Source: Halobacteriales archaeon QH_10_67_22
GTDB lineage: Archaea > Halobacteriota > Halobacteria > Halobacteriales > Haloarculaceae
NCBI GenBank assembly: GCA_003021305.1
Contig: PXQN01000090.1
Location: 50,598-83,446 of the forward strand
DNA length: 32,849 nt
Direction of reading: 5' to 3'
Below are positions 8,589 to 16,698 of the stretch, one piece after another. Each line of letters starts with the position of its first letter. Within the stretch, counting starts at the first letter, position 1. Position numbers and translations under genes: made by a program. Under the pieces are notes generated by a model. That model worked only from the letters and a program-made list of their open reading frames with translations. It was not told where the DNA came from and searched no databases.

Positions 8589-9200
8589 CTATTCGTCGGG
8601 ATATTTGGGTTCGCGTTTCTCGGCGCGGTCGAGCGCCGTCTCGACGACGTCCCGGACGTCGCCGTGGAAGACGCTCCCGTGGCCGGCGTACATGTGCTCG
8701 ACGCCGTCGGGCATGCGCGCCAGCAGGTCACGGATCGACTCGATGAGTCGTTCGCGGGACTGGCCGGGGTAGTCGGTCCGGCCGAAACTCCCGTAGTCGA
8801 AGGCGCCGTCGTCGTGGACGACCACGTCGCCCGAGAACAGCGAGGCGTCCGAGACCAGTGCCACGTGGTCGTCGGCGTGGCCGGGCGTGAACACCACTTC
8901 GCAGGTCTCGTCGCCGACGCGCACCTCGTCGCCGTCGGCCAGCGCCCGGGTGCGCAACGGGTGGTCGGCGTAGGCGTACACCTCGGGGTCGAACGCTTCA
9001 CAGACGGCGTCTAACTGCTCGACGTGGTCGCCGTGCTGGTGGGTGAGGACGACCCGGTCTACGTCGTCGGTGTACTCCCGGACCACGTCGACGACGCCCG
9101 GCATCGCGCCGGCGTCGACCAGCGTCGGTGTCTCGCCCCGCGCGAGATAGGCGTTACAGGTGAACGTCTCGGCGTCGGCGGTGACGGTGACCACTTCCAT
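8589..9200 (-). CDS. MBL-fold metallohydrolase
   Basis: The 203-residue protein has the full metallo-beta-lactamase-fold metal site. THQHGDH supplies His54, His56, Asp58 and His59; His108 lies in FTPGHADDH; Asp125 lies in FSGD; and the final His174 is in YAGHGS. The length fits single-domain glyoxalase II-like hydrolases, which cleave thioesters or other esters using two metal ions. The substrate cannot be read from sequence. The start ATG at 9200 gives a normal N-terminal beta strand (MEVVTVTADAETFTCNAYL). It is divergent from the DUF5786 gene. Confidence 0.85.
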   Translation of the reverse strand: MEVVTVTADAETFTCNAYLARGETPTLVDAGAMPGVVDVVREYTDDVDRVVLTHQHGDHVEQLDAVCEAFDPEVYAYADHPLRTRALADGDEVRVGDETCEVVFTPGHADDHVALVSDASLFSGDVVVHDDGAFDYGSFGRTDYPGQSRERLIESIRDLLARMPDGVEHMYAGHGSVFHGDVRDVVETALDRAEKREPKYPDE

Positions 9201-9312
9201 ACCGGACGGTCGGCCGCCGGTCGCTTCAGTCTGGCGTCGACCACCGCCACCGTTCGTGTCGGCTGGACGTGTGTTTGATTTGACTCGATAAGAACTGATA
9301 ATCGGCGGGGGG

Positions 9313-9322
9313 ATTTTTTAAC
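9313..9322 (+). promoter_or_regulatory. TATA box of the DUF5786-DUF99 operon
   Basis: ATTTTTTAAC lies about 24-33 bases before ATG 9346 in otherwise GC-rich DNA. This spacing is expected for a leaderless haloarchaeal transcript. Confidence 0.6.
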
Positions 9323-9345
9323 ATGAACGTTGTACACAATCATGC

Positions 9346-9525
9346 ATGGGGTTCGGGAGCTACGACGAATCAGAACAAGACAACCAGGAGTACGACGCCG
9401 ACCTCGACGATGAAGACGGCCTTTCGACGGCACAAAACACACACGATGGCGACGTCGAATACACGTTCGACGCGTCGAACGACGAACTGCTCGATAGACT
9501 CGAGGAAATAAAAGAGAACACGTGA
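9346..9525 (+). CDS. DUF5786 family small acidic protein
   Basis: This 59-residue protein is below the track cutoff. It begins MGFGSYDESEQDNQEYDADL and ends DELLDRLEEIKENT. It closely matches what I know of the haloarchaeal DUF5786 family, which are short, very acidic proteins with a conserved MGFGSYDESEQ start and a C-terminal amphipathic helix. Function is unknown. The start is fixed by that conserved N-terminus and by the TATA box 24-33 bases upstream. Its stop overlaps the GTG start of the DUF99 gene (GTGA), so the two are translationally coupled. Confidence 0.9.
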   Translation: MGFGSYDESEQDNQEYDADLDDEDGLSTAQNTHDGDVEYTFDASNDELLDRLEEIKENT

Positions 9526-10088
9526 AAGCCGGGGTTCGGGCCCTCGGCGTGGCCGAGTCGTATCGCGGCGACGAAAGCACCCTCGCGGGCGCGGTCGTCC
9601 GGGCCAGCAGGGTCGTCGACGGTTTCGTTTTCGGGACCTGTACGGTCGGTGGCACCGACGCGACGGAGACAGTCCACTCGCTGGTCGAACGGCTGGACCG
9701 CGCGGACGTCCGGTATCTCCTCTGTGCGGGGGTCGCGCCCGCGTGGTTCAACCTGCTGGACCTCCCCGCAATCTACGAGCGGGTCGACCGCCCGGTGCTG
9801 TCGGTCACGTTCGAGGAGAGTCCCGGCCTGGAATCGGCGCTCCGCGAGGCCTTCGACGGGCCGGCGCTGGACGAGCGACTCGCCACCTACCGGCGCCAGC
9901 CCGACCGCCGCCCGGTGACGGTCAACGGCGAGCGCGTGTTCGTCCGGTCGGTCGGCGTCGAGGACGACGCGGCCGCGGACGTCGTTCGCGGGTTCACCCC
10001 CGAGGGCGGCCGACCGGAACCGCTCCGGGTCGCTCGCCTCGCCGCCCGCGCGGCCGACGAGCGGTTCGTGGGCGACACCGACGCCTGA
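9522..10088 (+). CDS. DUF99 family protein (endonuclease V-like fold)
   Basis: The 188-residue protein matches the archaeal DUF99/UPF0215 family: an N-terminal KAGVRALGVAES, then VVDGFVFGTCTVGGTDAT, and a C-terminal EPLRVARLAARA. DUF99 proteins are thought to share an RNase H/endonuclease V-like fold, but their biochemical role is not established. It starts at GTG 9522, overlapping the stop of the DUF5786 gene by four bases, so the two are an operon. Its TGA stop (10086-10088) is immediately followed by the left end of a 107-bp inverted-repeat element. Confidence 0.85.
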   Translation: MKAGVRALGVAESYRGDESTLAGAVVRASRVVDGFVFGTCTVGGTDATETVHSLVERLDRADVRYLLCAGVAPAWFNLLDLPAIYERVDRPVLSVTFEESPGLESALREAFDGPALDERLATYRRQPDRRPVTVNGERVFVRSVGVEDDAAADVVRGFTPEGGRPEPLRVARLAARAADERFVGDTDA

Positions 10089-10195
10089 TACGGTCGTGCG
10101 TACTTCTTTTGATTCCCACGAAACAGAACACTGTCTCCGTGGTCCGAAACGCCGATCCTCACCGACACTGCCGAAATTGGGTACGCACGACCGTA
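10089..10195. repeat. 107-bp palindromic-ended repeat element, copy 1
   Basis: The element starts TACGGTCGTGCGTAC (10089-10103) and ends with its perfect reverse complement GTACGCACGACCGTA (10181-10195). A second copy, in inverted orientation, lies at 13537-13643. The two align over all 107 bases with 15 mismatches and no gaps. Both ends are flanked by TGA, and the left TGA is the stop codon of the DUF99 gene. It looks like a non-autonomous mobile element (MITE-like) or a structured intergenic repeat. An open frame running through it is not conserved as coding, since differences between copies fall mostly on first and second codon positions. Confidence 0.85.
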
Positions 10196-10383
10196 TGACC
10201 CGGGCGCGCGACGAGTGTGTGCCCCGAAGGCGTGAAGACCGTGCTCCGAACGGAGTGTCGAGTTTCTCCCGTTTCGGTCTCGACTGTGCCCACAGTCGGG
10301 TAGCCAGCGGCTACCGGGTGCCCGACCGGGGAGGTTTTGCCGCCGGGCCACCCACATCCGACCATGACCGAGGAGCGTCGCCC

Positions 10384-10974
10384 GTGACCCCCGAGGTGGA
10401 CGGGCTCGACGTCGTCGCCTGCGAGCACTGCGAGCGGCTGTGTGCTTCCCGGAGTCGCATCGTCAACGGCGTCGGTCCCGCCGACGCGGACCTGCTGTTC
10501 GTCGGGGAGGCACCGGGCGCGAACGAGGACGAGGCGGGCGAACCGTTCGTCGGGCGGTCCGGCGACGTCCTCGACGACGCGTTGCGTGCGGCCGGACTGG
10601 ACCGGGCGGACGTGCGCATCACCAACTGTGTGCGCTGTCGCCCGCCGGACAACCGCGACCCGCGGGCCGACGAACTCGACAACTGCCGGGCGTTCCTCGA
10701 CCACGAGGTCGACAGTGTCGACCCCGAGGTGGTGGTCCCGCTGGGCAAGGTCCCGGCCGAACACCTCCTCGGCCGGGACGTAGCGGTGACGAGCGAGGCC
10801 GGCGACGTCGTCGAGGCCGACATCGGCGAGACGAGACGACGCGTGTTGATCTCGGTCCACCCGGCGGCCACGCTGTACGACCGCTCACAGGCCGACACCT
10901 TCGAGCACACTATCGGGCGGGCCGCCGACTTTACCGACGGCGAGAGCGGCCAGGCCCGCCTGGGCGATTTCTGA
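10384..10974 (+). CDS. Family 4 (Fe-S) uracil-DNA glycosylase
   Basis: The 196-residue product removes uracil from DNA as the first step of base excision repair. Motif 1 is GEAPGANEDE with GEPFVGRSG, and motif 2 is HPAAT near the C-terminus. Four cysteines (13, 16, 85 and 101) match the spacing of the [4Fe-4S] cluster in archaeal and thermophilic family 4 enzymes. The track ORF starts at 10096, but the first 96 codons run through the repeat element and non-homologous DNA. I place the start at GTG 10384, just before the conserved CEHC segment. A seven-codon ORF (ATG 10364) overlaps this start as GTGA. An alternative start could be slightly upstream. Confidence 0.85.
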   Translation: MTPEVDGLDVVACEHCERLCASRSRIVNGVGPADADLLFVGEAPGANEDEAGEPFVGRSGDVLDDALRAAGLDRADVRITNCVRCRPPDNRDPRADELDNCRAFLDHEVDSVDPEVVVPLGKVPAEHLLGRDVAVTSEAGDVVEADIGETRRRVLISVHPAATLYDRSQADTFEHTIGRAADFTDGESGQARLGDF

Positions 10975-11103
10975 CTGGCGACGAGCGGCCGTCTCGGCGT
11001 CGAAAGACCCGAGAGTGGCCGCCAGGACGCGGGTGGCCGGACGGGGTTTCGCAGCGTTCGCACGGACGGAAAGGGACTTGTCCCGGGTGTTCGTAGTGAG
11101 CGT

Positions 11104-11763
11104 ATGAACACGCGCCAGACCGCGGCCGAGGTGGTCGTGGTCGACTACGGTCTCGGCAACCTCAGGAGCGTCACGCGGGGCCTCGAACGTGCGGGTGCCG
11201 GCGTCGACATCGTCGACGACCCCGGTGCCATCGACAGTGCGGACGGGGTCGTCCTGCCCGGGGTGGGGGCGTTCTCCGAGGGGATGGACAACGCCGGCCC
11301 GTTCCGGGACGCGCTGGTCGACGCCGCCGCGGCGGGAACACCGCTCTTTGGCATCTGTCTGGGGATGCAGATGCTGCTTTCGACCAGCGAGGAGGCCGAC
11401 CACGCCGGCCAGGGCGACGCCGAGGGACTCGACCTGGTCCCCGGCGAGAACCGCCGCTTCGCCCACGACATGACGGTCCCACACATGGGCTGGAACGAAC
11501 TCGACGTCCGGCGCGACCACCCTCTGGTCGAGGGTGTGAGTGGCGAACACGCCTATTTCGTCCACTCCTACTACGCCGTCCCGGACGACCCGGACGCGGT
11601 CGTCGCCACGACCGACTACGGCACCGACTTCGCCTCCGTCGTCGCAAACGACCGCGGCAACGTCTTTGGCACCCAGTTCCACCCCGAGAAGTCCGGCGAG
11701 ACCGGCCTGGGGATCCTCCGGAACTTCGTCGACATCTGTACCGACCGGCGACCGGAGACATAG
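11104..11763 (+). CDS. hisH: Imidazole glycerol phosphate synthase subunit HisH
   Basis: HisH is the glutaminase half of the HisF-HisH enzyme. It releases ammonia from glutamine for the cyclisation step of histidine biosynthesis. The 219-residue protein has the class I amidotransferase triad: Cys85 in FGICLGMQ, then His193 and Glu195 in FHPEKSGETG. The start VVVVDYGLGNLRS and oxyanion region LPGVGAF are characteristic. Length fits the family. The first nine residues before VVVDYG are a little longer than in many homologues but the ATG at 11104 is the only good start. No other his gene is adjacent, as is usual in haloarchaea, where his genes are scattered. Confidence 0.95.
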   Translation: MNTRQTAAEVVVVDYGLGNLRSVTRGLERAGAGVDIVDDPGAIDSADGVVLPGVGAFSEGMDNAGPFRDALVDAAAAGTPLFGICLGMQMLLSTSEEADHAGQGDAEGLDLVPGENRRFAHDMTVPHMGWNELDVRRDHPLVEGVSGEHAYFVHSYYAVPDDPDAVVATTDYGTDFASVVANDRGNVFGTQFHPEKSGETGLGILRNFVDICTDRRPET

Positions 11764-11788
11764 CCGATAGTCGGCCCCCGCGAGCCCA

Positions 11789-11803
11789 CACCACTGCGTG
11801 GTG
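11789..11803. terminator. Candidate hairpin between hisH and the SWIM gene
   Basis: CACCAC and GTGGTG form a six-base-pair stem around TGC, 25 bases past the hisH stop, between convergent genes. A second short stem, CCGGC (11864-11868) with GCCGG (11874-11878), lies next to the opposite gene's stop. No long T-run follows, so the assignment is tentative. Confidence 0.3.
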
Positions 11804-11882
11804 ATCGCGAGGGCCGTGCTCGCCCGTATCGACCGGACTCGGGCAGTGCAGGCGTCCCTGACGCCGGCAAAACGCCGGGCGA

Positions 11883-12230
11883 CTAGAGGAACTCCCGGAC
11901 TTCGGCGTACCACATGTCGTGGTGGTCGACGGCGTCGACGTGGGTGGCGACCCGGACGGCGATGGCGTGCCAGCACAGCTGGGCGGGGTCGTCGTCGTCG
12001 AGGTTGTAGGTGGCGTCGGCGCAGTCACAGGAGTCGTCCTCGACGACGTACTCGTCGGCGTGGCCGACGACGACGGTGAAATCGCGGTACTCCTTGACGC
12101 GCTCCTCGGCGACGGCTTCGATCGCCCGGGCGCCGCGTTCGCCGTGTGCGTCGAGGATGCGGTCGACTACATCCGGGGTGAGTTCACCGGCCTCGGCGAG
12201 GGACCGCTCCCAGTCGTCGACGACACTCAC
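11883..12230 (-). CDS. SWIM-type zinc finger protein
   Basis: The track ORF of 236 residues is too long. Coding character and a good start place the gene at GTG 12230 (VSVVDDWERSLAEAGELTPD), giving 115 residues. Cys68, Cys70, Cys86 and His88 form the CxC...CxH pattern of a SWIM zinc finger (SCDC, then LCWH). SWIM fingers bind nucleic acids or protein partners. The N-terminal half looks helical (DVVDRILDAHGERGARAIEAV). The finger is followed by a short helix rich in His and acidic residues. The specific role is unknown. It is convergent with hisH and divergent from the frameshifted ORF. Confidence 0.7.
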   Translation of the reverse strand: MSVVDDWERSLAEAGELTPDVVDRILDAHGERGARAIEAVAEERVKEYRDFTVVVGHADEYVVEDDSCDCADATYNLDDDDPAQLCWHAIAVRVATHVDAVDHHDMWYAEVREFL

Positions 12231-12363
12231 GGCTGTTCTGTGGCCTGGAGTTGTGGATGCCGGGACAAAACAGGTTCGGTCGTTCCACTCGCGAACCGGG
12301 GGTTTACTTTCGACTCGCGCACTAACGCAATAGCAACGTCGCGTCGCGATCTGGGGAGCGGGA

Positions 12364-12663
12364 ATGACCGAGTCCAGTAGTACGAACGCACGTCTGTGGG
12401 TCGAGCGTGACGGGGACGGCGCCTTCGCGGCCGCCGTCGTCACCGACGGGACCGTTCGGCTGGCGACGGGTTCGCTCGTGTCGGTCGTTCCGGGGGGCCG
12501 TCGACCGGCGACCCCCTGTACGAGCGCCTGGCGACAGTCGACGAGCGTCCCGACGGCGGCCGGACCCACCTCGAACTCGATTGCGGCGCTCACGGTCGCC
12601 CCCGTTCAGTCGTGCGGTCGGTCGGGCCGGACACACCCGCCGTTCGGAACCGGACGGCATTGA
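12364..12663 (+). pseudogene. Frameshifted hypothetical gene
   Basis: ATG 12364 opens a haloarchaeal-looking reading frame (MTESSSTNARLWVERDGDGA...LVSVVP). At a run of six G (12492-12497) coding character jumps to another frame, which reads on as STGDPLYERLATVDERPDGG and HLELDCGAHGRP, with strong G/C third positions, to about 12660. One extra G (seven) would join the two halves. In the original frame the protein ends at TGA 12661-12663 after a Ser/Thr/Pro-rich nonsense tail. The true downstream end is unclear because the shifted frame runs into the next gene. This is either a recent mutation or a homopolymer sequencing error. I do not recognise the family. Confidence 0.55.
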
Positions 12664-12720
12664 ACCTGCTGACGGCGGGTCGCGACACCTCTATCCGCGG
12701 GCGTGCCGAACTGTGGCGTG

Positions 12721-13536
12721 ATGGCACGGGGCAGGACGCGGTCGCTGGCGCTCGTCGCTGTCGCGGCGGCAACGGTCGTCGCGGGGTGTGGCGCGCTCGG
12801 CGGCGGGTCGGTCGAGACGGTGACGCCGGCGCCGGTGCCGACCGACGGGGTGGCCTATCCGCCCGGTGTCGCCGCCGACGGCGTCTCCCCGGCGAGAGTC
12901 GCGAACGCCCACGAACGGACGCTCCTGACGACGAACTACACGGTGAGTAGTCGCCGGGCGGTCGTCGGTCCGAACGGGACCATGCGGACGACCAACCGCA
13001 CCCGGACCGTCGCCGCCGGCGGGGAGACGTACGCCGGGCGGTTCGACCGGACGGTGGGGGATTCGCCGCTGGCGACGCTCCCGCTGACCCTGGAGTACTG
13101 GACGAACGGGAGCGTCTACGCCAGCCGGGAGTTCGTCTCCGGTTCGCCCGAGTACTACGGCTGGTCGCAGGGCGACCGGGCGACCGAGGACGTCGACTAC
13201 TCGACGGTGCTGACCCGGACGTTCGACGCAGTCGACGTGCGAGTCGCCGACCGGTCGGCCGACGGGGTGGTGCTCGTCGGGTCGCGACTCCGGCGTCCCG
13301 ACCGCCTCCCCAACCAGCCCTACCTGACCGACCCGCGCAACGTCTCGCTGACCGCCCGCGTCACCGACGACGGCGTCGTCTCCCGCTGGCGACTCGCCTA
13401 CGACGCGACGGTCGCCGACCGACCGGTCCGCGTCGTCTGGCGGATCACGGTCGCGGATGTCGGGACCACGACGGTCGACCGACCCCCGTGGGTCGATACC
13501 GCAAAAGAGTGGGTCCGGATGCGCCGCGCGGGCTGA
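12721..13536 (+). CDS. Secreted lipoprotein, DUF7537-like
   Basis: The start is moved from the track's 12703 to ATG 12721, so that the signal peptide reads MARGRTRSLALVAVAAATVV followed by the lipobox AGC (Cys23). The mature 249-residue part starts with a Gly/Thr/Pro linker, then YPPGVAADGVSPARVANAHE, a segment I associate with haloarchaeal DUF7537 lipoproteins. The rest is beta-rich and probably folds like LolA/LppX-type lipoproteins, although that is uncertain. It is membrane-anchored outside the cell with unknown function. Its TGA stop (13534-13536) directly abuts the second 107-bp repeat element. Confidence 0.75.
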   Translation: MARGRTRSLALVAVAAATVVAGCGALGGGSVETVTPAPVPTDGVAYPPGVAADGVSPARVANAHERTLLTTNYTVSSRRAVVGPNGTMRTTNRTRTVAAGGETYAGRFDRTVGDSPLATLPLTLEYWTNGSVYASREFVSGSPEYYGWSQGDRATEDVDYSTVLTRTFDAVDVRVADRSADGVVLVGSRLRRPDRLPNQPYLTDPRNVSLTARVTDDGVVSRWRLAYDATVADRPVRVVWRITVADVGTTTVDRPPWVDTAKEWVRMRRAG

Positions 13537-13643
13537 TACGGTTGTGCGTAACTAATTTCTGCAGTGTCAGTTCGGATCGGCGTTTCGGACCACGGGGACG
13601 GTCGTCTGTTACGTGGGCACAAAAAGAAGTACGCACGACCGTA
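13537..13643. repeat. 107-bp palindromic-ended repeat element, copy 2
   Basis: This is the inverted counterpart of the element at 10089-10195, with the same length, 86% identity and no gaps. The right end GTACGCACGACCGTA is identical to copy 1, while the left arm has diverged slightly (TACGGTTGTGCGTAAC). It starts right after the lipoprotein stop codon TGA and is followed by another TGA (13644-13646). It lies between convergent genes (lipoprotein and icd). The central 22 bases are identical between the two copies, including GTCCGAAACGCCGATCC. Confidence 0.85.
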
Positions 13644-13680
13644 TGAGGCTCCGGCCCTCGGCCGGACGGTGACGGCCCGC

Positions 13681-14958
<1,278 letters not shown>

Positions 14959-15070
14959 GTCCCCGTCTTTCTCGGTGGGGACTAAATGACTGCCGTTTTC
15001 CGAGAACTCTTTTTCCGGTGACACGCCGGCCGGCGGGGCCCAGCGGTCCCCGGTCGGGCGGTCGGCGGGC

Positions 15071-15076
15071 TTTAGT
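15071..15076 (+). promoter_or_regulatory. TATA-like box of the DUF7561-like gene
   Basis: TTTAGT lies 24-29 bases before ATG 15100, the expected spacing for a leaderless archaeal start. Confidence 0.45.
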
Positions 15077-15099
15077 CGCGTGACACCCTACCGGACGGT

Positions 15100-15303
15100 A
15101 TGGCCAACAGGCCCTGTGACGGCTGTGGGGAGCGCGTCTCCATCGCCGGCGGCATCGCGAACCTCTGGTCGTTCGACGGCGACTCGACGGACGGCCTGAC
15201 GCTGGAACTGGCCGACGGCTCCGAGCACTTCCTCTGTTATGACTGCATCGAACGCCTCCCCGACGACGTCGAACCGACCGCCGAGGACGTGGCCGACCTC
15301 TAA
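15100..15303 (+). CDS. Small zinc-binding protein (DUF7561-like)
   Basis: The 67-residue protein begins MANRPCDGCGERVSIAGGIA and has a second cysteine pair region in HFLCYDCIERLPDD. The arrangement CxxC (Cys6/Cys9) plus CxxC (Cys46/Cys49) indicates one zinc knuckle, here around a short beta sheet. I associate it with the haloarchaeal family DUF7561 from memory; function is unknown. The ORF is complete, with haloarchaeal codon use and a TATA-like box at the right distance. Its stop lies two bases from the stop of the convergent lipoprotein gene. Confidence 0.75.
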   Translation: MANRPCDGCGERVSIAGGIANLWSFDGDSTDGLTLELADGSEHFLCYDCIERLPDDVEPTAEDVADL

Positions 15304-15305
15304 CG

Positions 15306-16616
15306 TCAGGCGTCGGGGCCCTCGGCCGACGCCAGCGTCGCCGACTTGCCGTCGGCGGACTCCCACACTATCGAGACGTCGTAGTCGCTGGTGACGCCGA
15401 CCGTGACGGCGTCGCCGGACCCGACAGATCCCTCGCGCTCGTCTATCGTCCCCTGCCAAGGGCCCGGTTCGGTCTGGTCAGCGTCGGCGACGTCGGCGAA
15501 GCCCTCCCCGCGCACGAACAGGTCCTCGGGGTCGAGGGTGTCGCCGCCGGCGTGGGTCGCTTCGAGGACGCCGGTGCCGTCGTCGCGCTGGTCGTAGTCG
15601 AACTCGAATGTGACGTTCGGCGGGTCCGGCTCGGATCGGTCGACGTCATCGGGGAACTGCCCGGTGAAACTGCCGATGTCGCTGGTCCGGACGGACGCAC
15701 CCGCGGTGACGACCCGGCCGGTGGCACGCGTCGTCACCAGTCCGTCGCGAAGGAGGGCCGCTCCCTCGGCCCCCTCGTCGACCGCCGCCTCGTCGACGCG
15801 GTCGGCCTCGAAGATGAACGACGCCCCCACGTCGGTCTCGTCGGGACCGATGTAGTAGGCCAGTCCCGCGGCGACCGAGCCCACGAGCCCGGTCTCTTCG
15901 TCGTGGGTGCGCAATCGGAACACGTCGGCCAGGGCGACCGTCTCGGTCAGCCGGCCGAAGTCGGGGTTGGTATCGACGTATCGGTCTGTTTCCCCCGCCG
16001 CCGCGTCGACGACCGTCTCGACGTTGGTCTGCCCGTCCGTAGGGACCCGACCACGGAAGAACCCGGTCGACACGACCGCGTCGTCGCCGATGGCTGCGAC
16101 GGTCCGGTCGCTCTCGAACACCGTGTAGCCCCGGTGGGTCCGCTCGGCGTCGGCCCACTCGCTCTCCCGGAACGTCGTCTCGACGGTCTCGCGGTCGAAC
16201 GCCGCCCGCGTCACCGTCACGGTGTCGGCGACGACGTGGAGCTGGCGGACCCGGTCCCACCGGTCGATACCGGGCAGGAAGTGCGCTCCCCGGAACGGCC
16301 GGGTTGCACCCTCGCCCAGGTCCGACGCGCGAGTCAGTACCGACGGCACCGACACCGAGAGCGTCTCGTAGTGGAACCGCTCGATGGCCGACGGGGCCGG
16401 GAACCAGTCCACGTACGAGGTCGGGGTTCCGGTGTCGGTGGATGTCGCCGTCGCGGTGTCGGTCGCGGTGTCCGTCTCGGTCGGCGTCGCGGTCGGACTG
16501 TCGACGGGCGTCCCGTCGGTCGCCGCGTCGGTGTCACCGCCCGGACAGCCGGCCAGACCGACGGCCGCGAGCACTGTCCCACCACGTTTCAGGAGTGAGC
16601 GTCGCGAGCGGGGCAT
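15306..16616 (-). CDS. Tat-exported lipoprotein with pilin-like C-terminal domain
   Basis: The start is placed at ATG 16616, 81 codons inside the track ORF, because MPRSRRSLLKRGGTVLAAVG with the lipobox LAGC (Cys24) is a clean twin-arginine lipoprotein signal. A Thr/Asp/Pro-rich linker spans about residues 27-67. A globular part of unknown fold follows. The last 105 residues, from about 332 (FEFDYDQRDDGTG, THAGGDTLDPEDLFVRGEGF, then YDVSIVWESADG), resemble the C-terminal beta domain of haloarchaeal PilA-type pilins. The protein is 436 residues long and anchored outside the cell; its role is unknown. It is divergent from the helicase gene. Confidence 0.7.
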   Translation of the reverse strand: MPRSRRSLLKRGGTVLAAVGLAGCPGGDTDAATDGTPVDSPTATPTETDTATDTATATSTDTGTPTSYVDWFPAPSAIERFHYETLSVSVPSVLTRASDLGEGATRPFRGAHFLPGIDRWDRVRQLHVVADTVTVTRAAFDRETVETTFRESEWADAERTHRGYTVFESDRTVAAIGDDAVVSTGFFRGRVPTDGQTNVETVVDAAAGETDRYVDTNPDFGRLTETVALADVFRLRTHDEETGLVGSVAAGLAYYIGPDETDVGASFIFEADRVDEAAVDEGAEGAALLRDGLVTTRATGRVVTAGASVRTSDIGSFTGQFPDDVDRSEPDPPNVTFEFDYDQRDDGTGVLEATHAGGDTLDPEDLFVRGEGFADVADADQTEPGPWQGTIDEREGSVGSGDAVTVGVTSDYDVSIVWESADGKSATLASAEGPDA

Positions 16617-16635
16617 CGCCGGGAGTTCTCTACAC

Positions 16636-16647
16636 CGGATAAAAGCG
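16636..16647 (-). promoter_or_regulatory. TATA box of the Tat lipoprotein gene
   Basis: Reading the minus strand, GCTTTTATCCGG is centred about 25 bases before ATG 16616, in the divergent region shared with the helicase gene. Confidence 0.5.
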
Positions 16648-16668
16648 TTTGTGGTCACGACCGGCAGG

Positions 16669-16674
16669 TTTAGG
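16669..16674 (+). promoter_or_regulatory. TATA-like box of the helicase gene
   Basis: TTTAGG lies 25-30 bases before GTG 16699. This spacing favours 16699 over the alternative in-frame GTG at 16687 as the leaderless start. Confidence 0.4.
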
Positions 16675-16698
16675 CCCCGCGCCGTCGTGCCTTCGGGC

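Noticed and set aside
9360-9677. Minus-strand 105-residue ORF
   Set aside because: It lies opposite the well-recognised DUF5786 gene.
10096-10383. N-terminal extension of the glycosylase ORF through the repeat element
   Set aside because: The two repeat copies differ mainly at first and second codon positions, so this frame is not under protein selection; homologous sequence begins near 10384.
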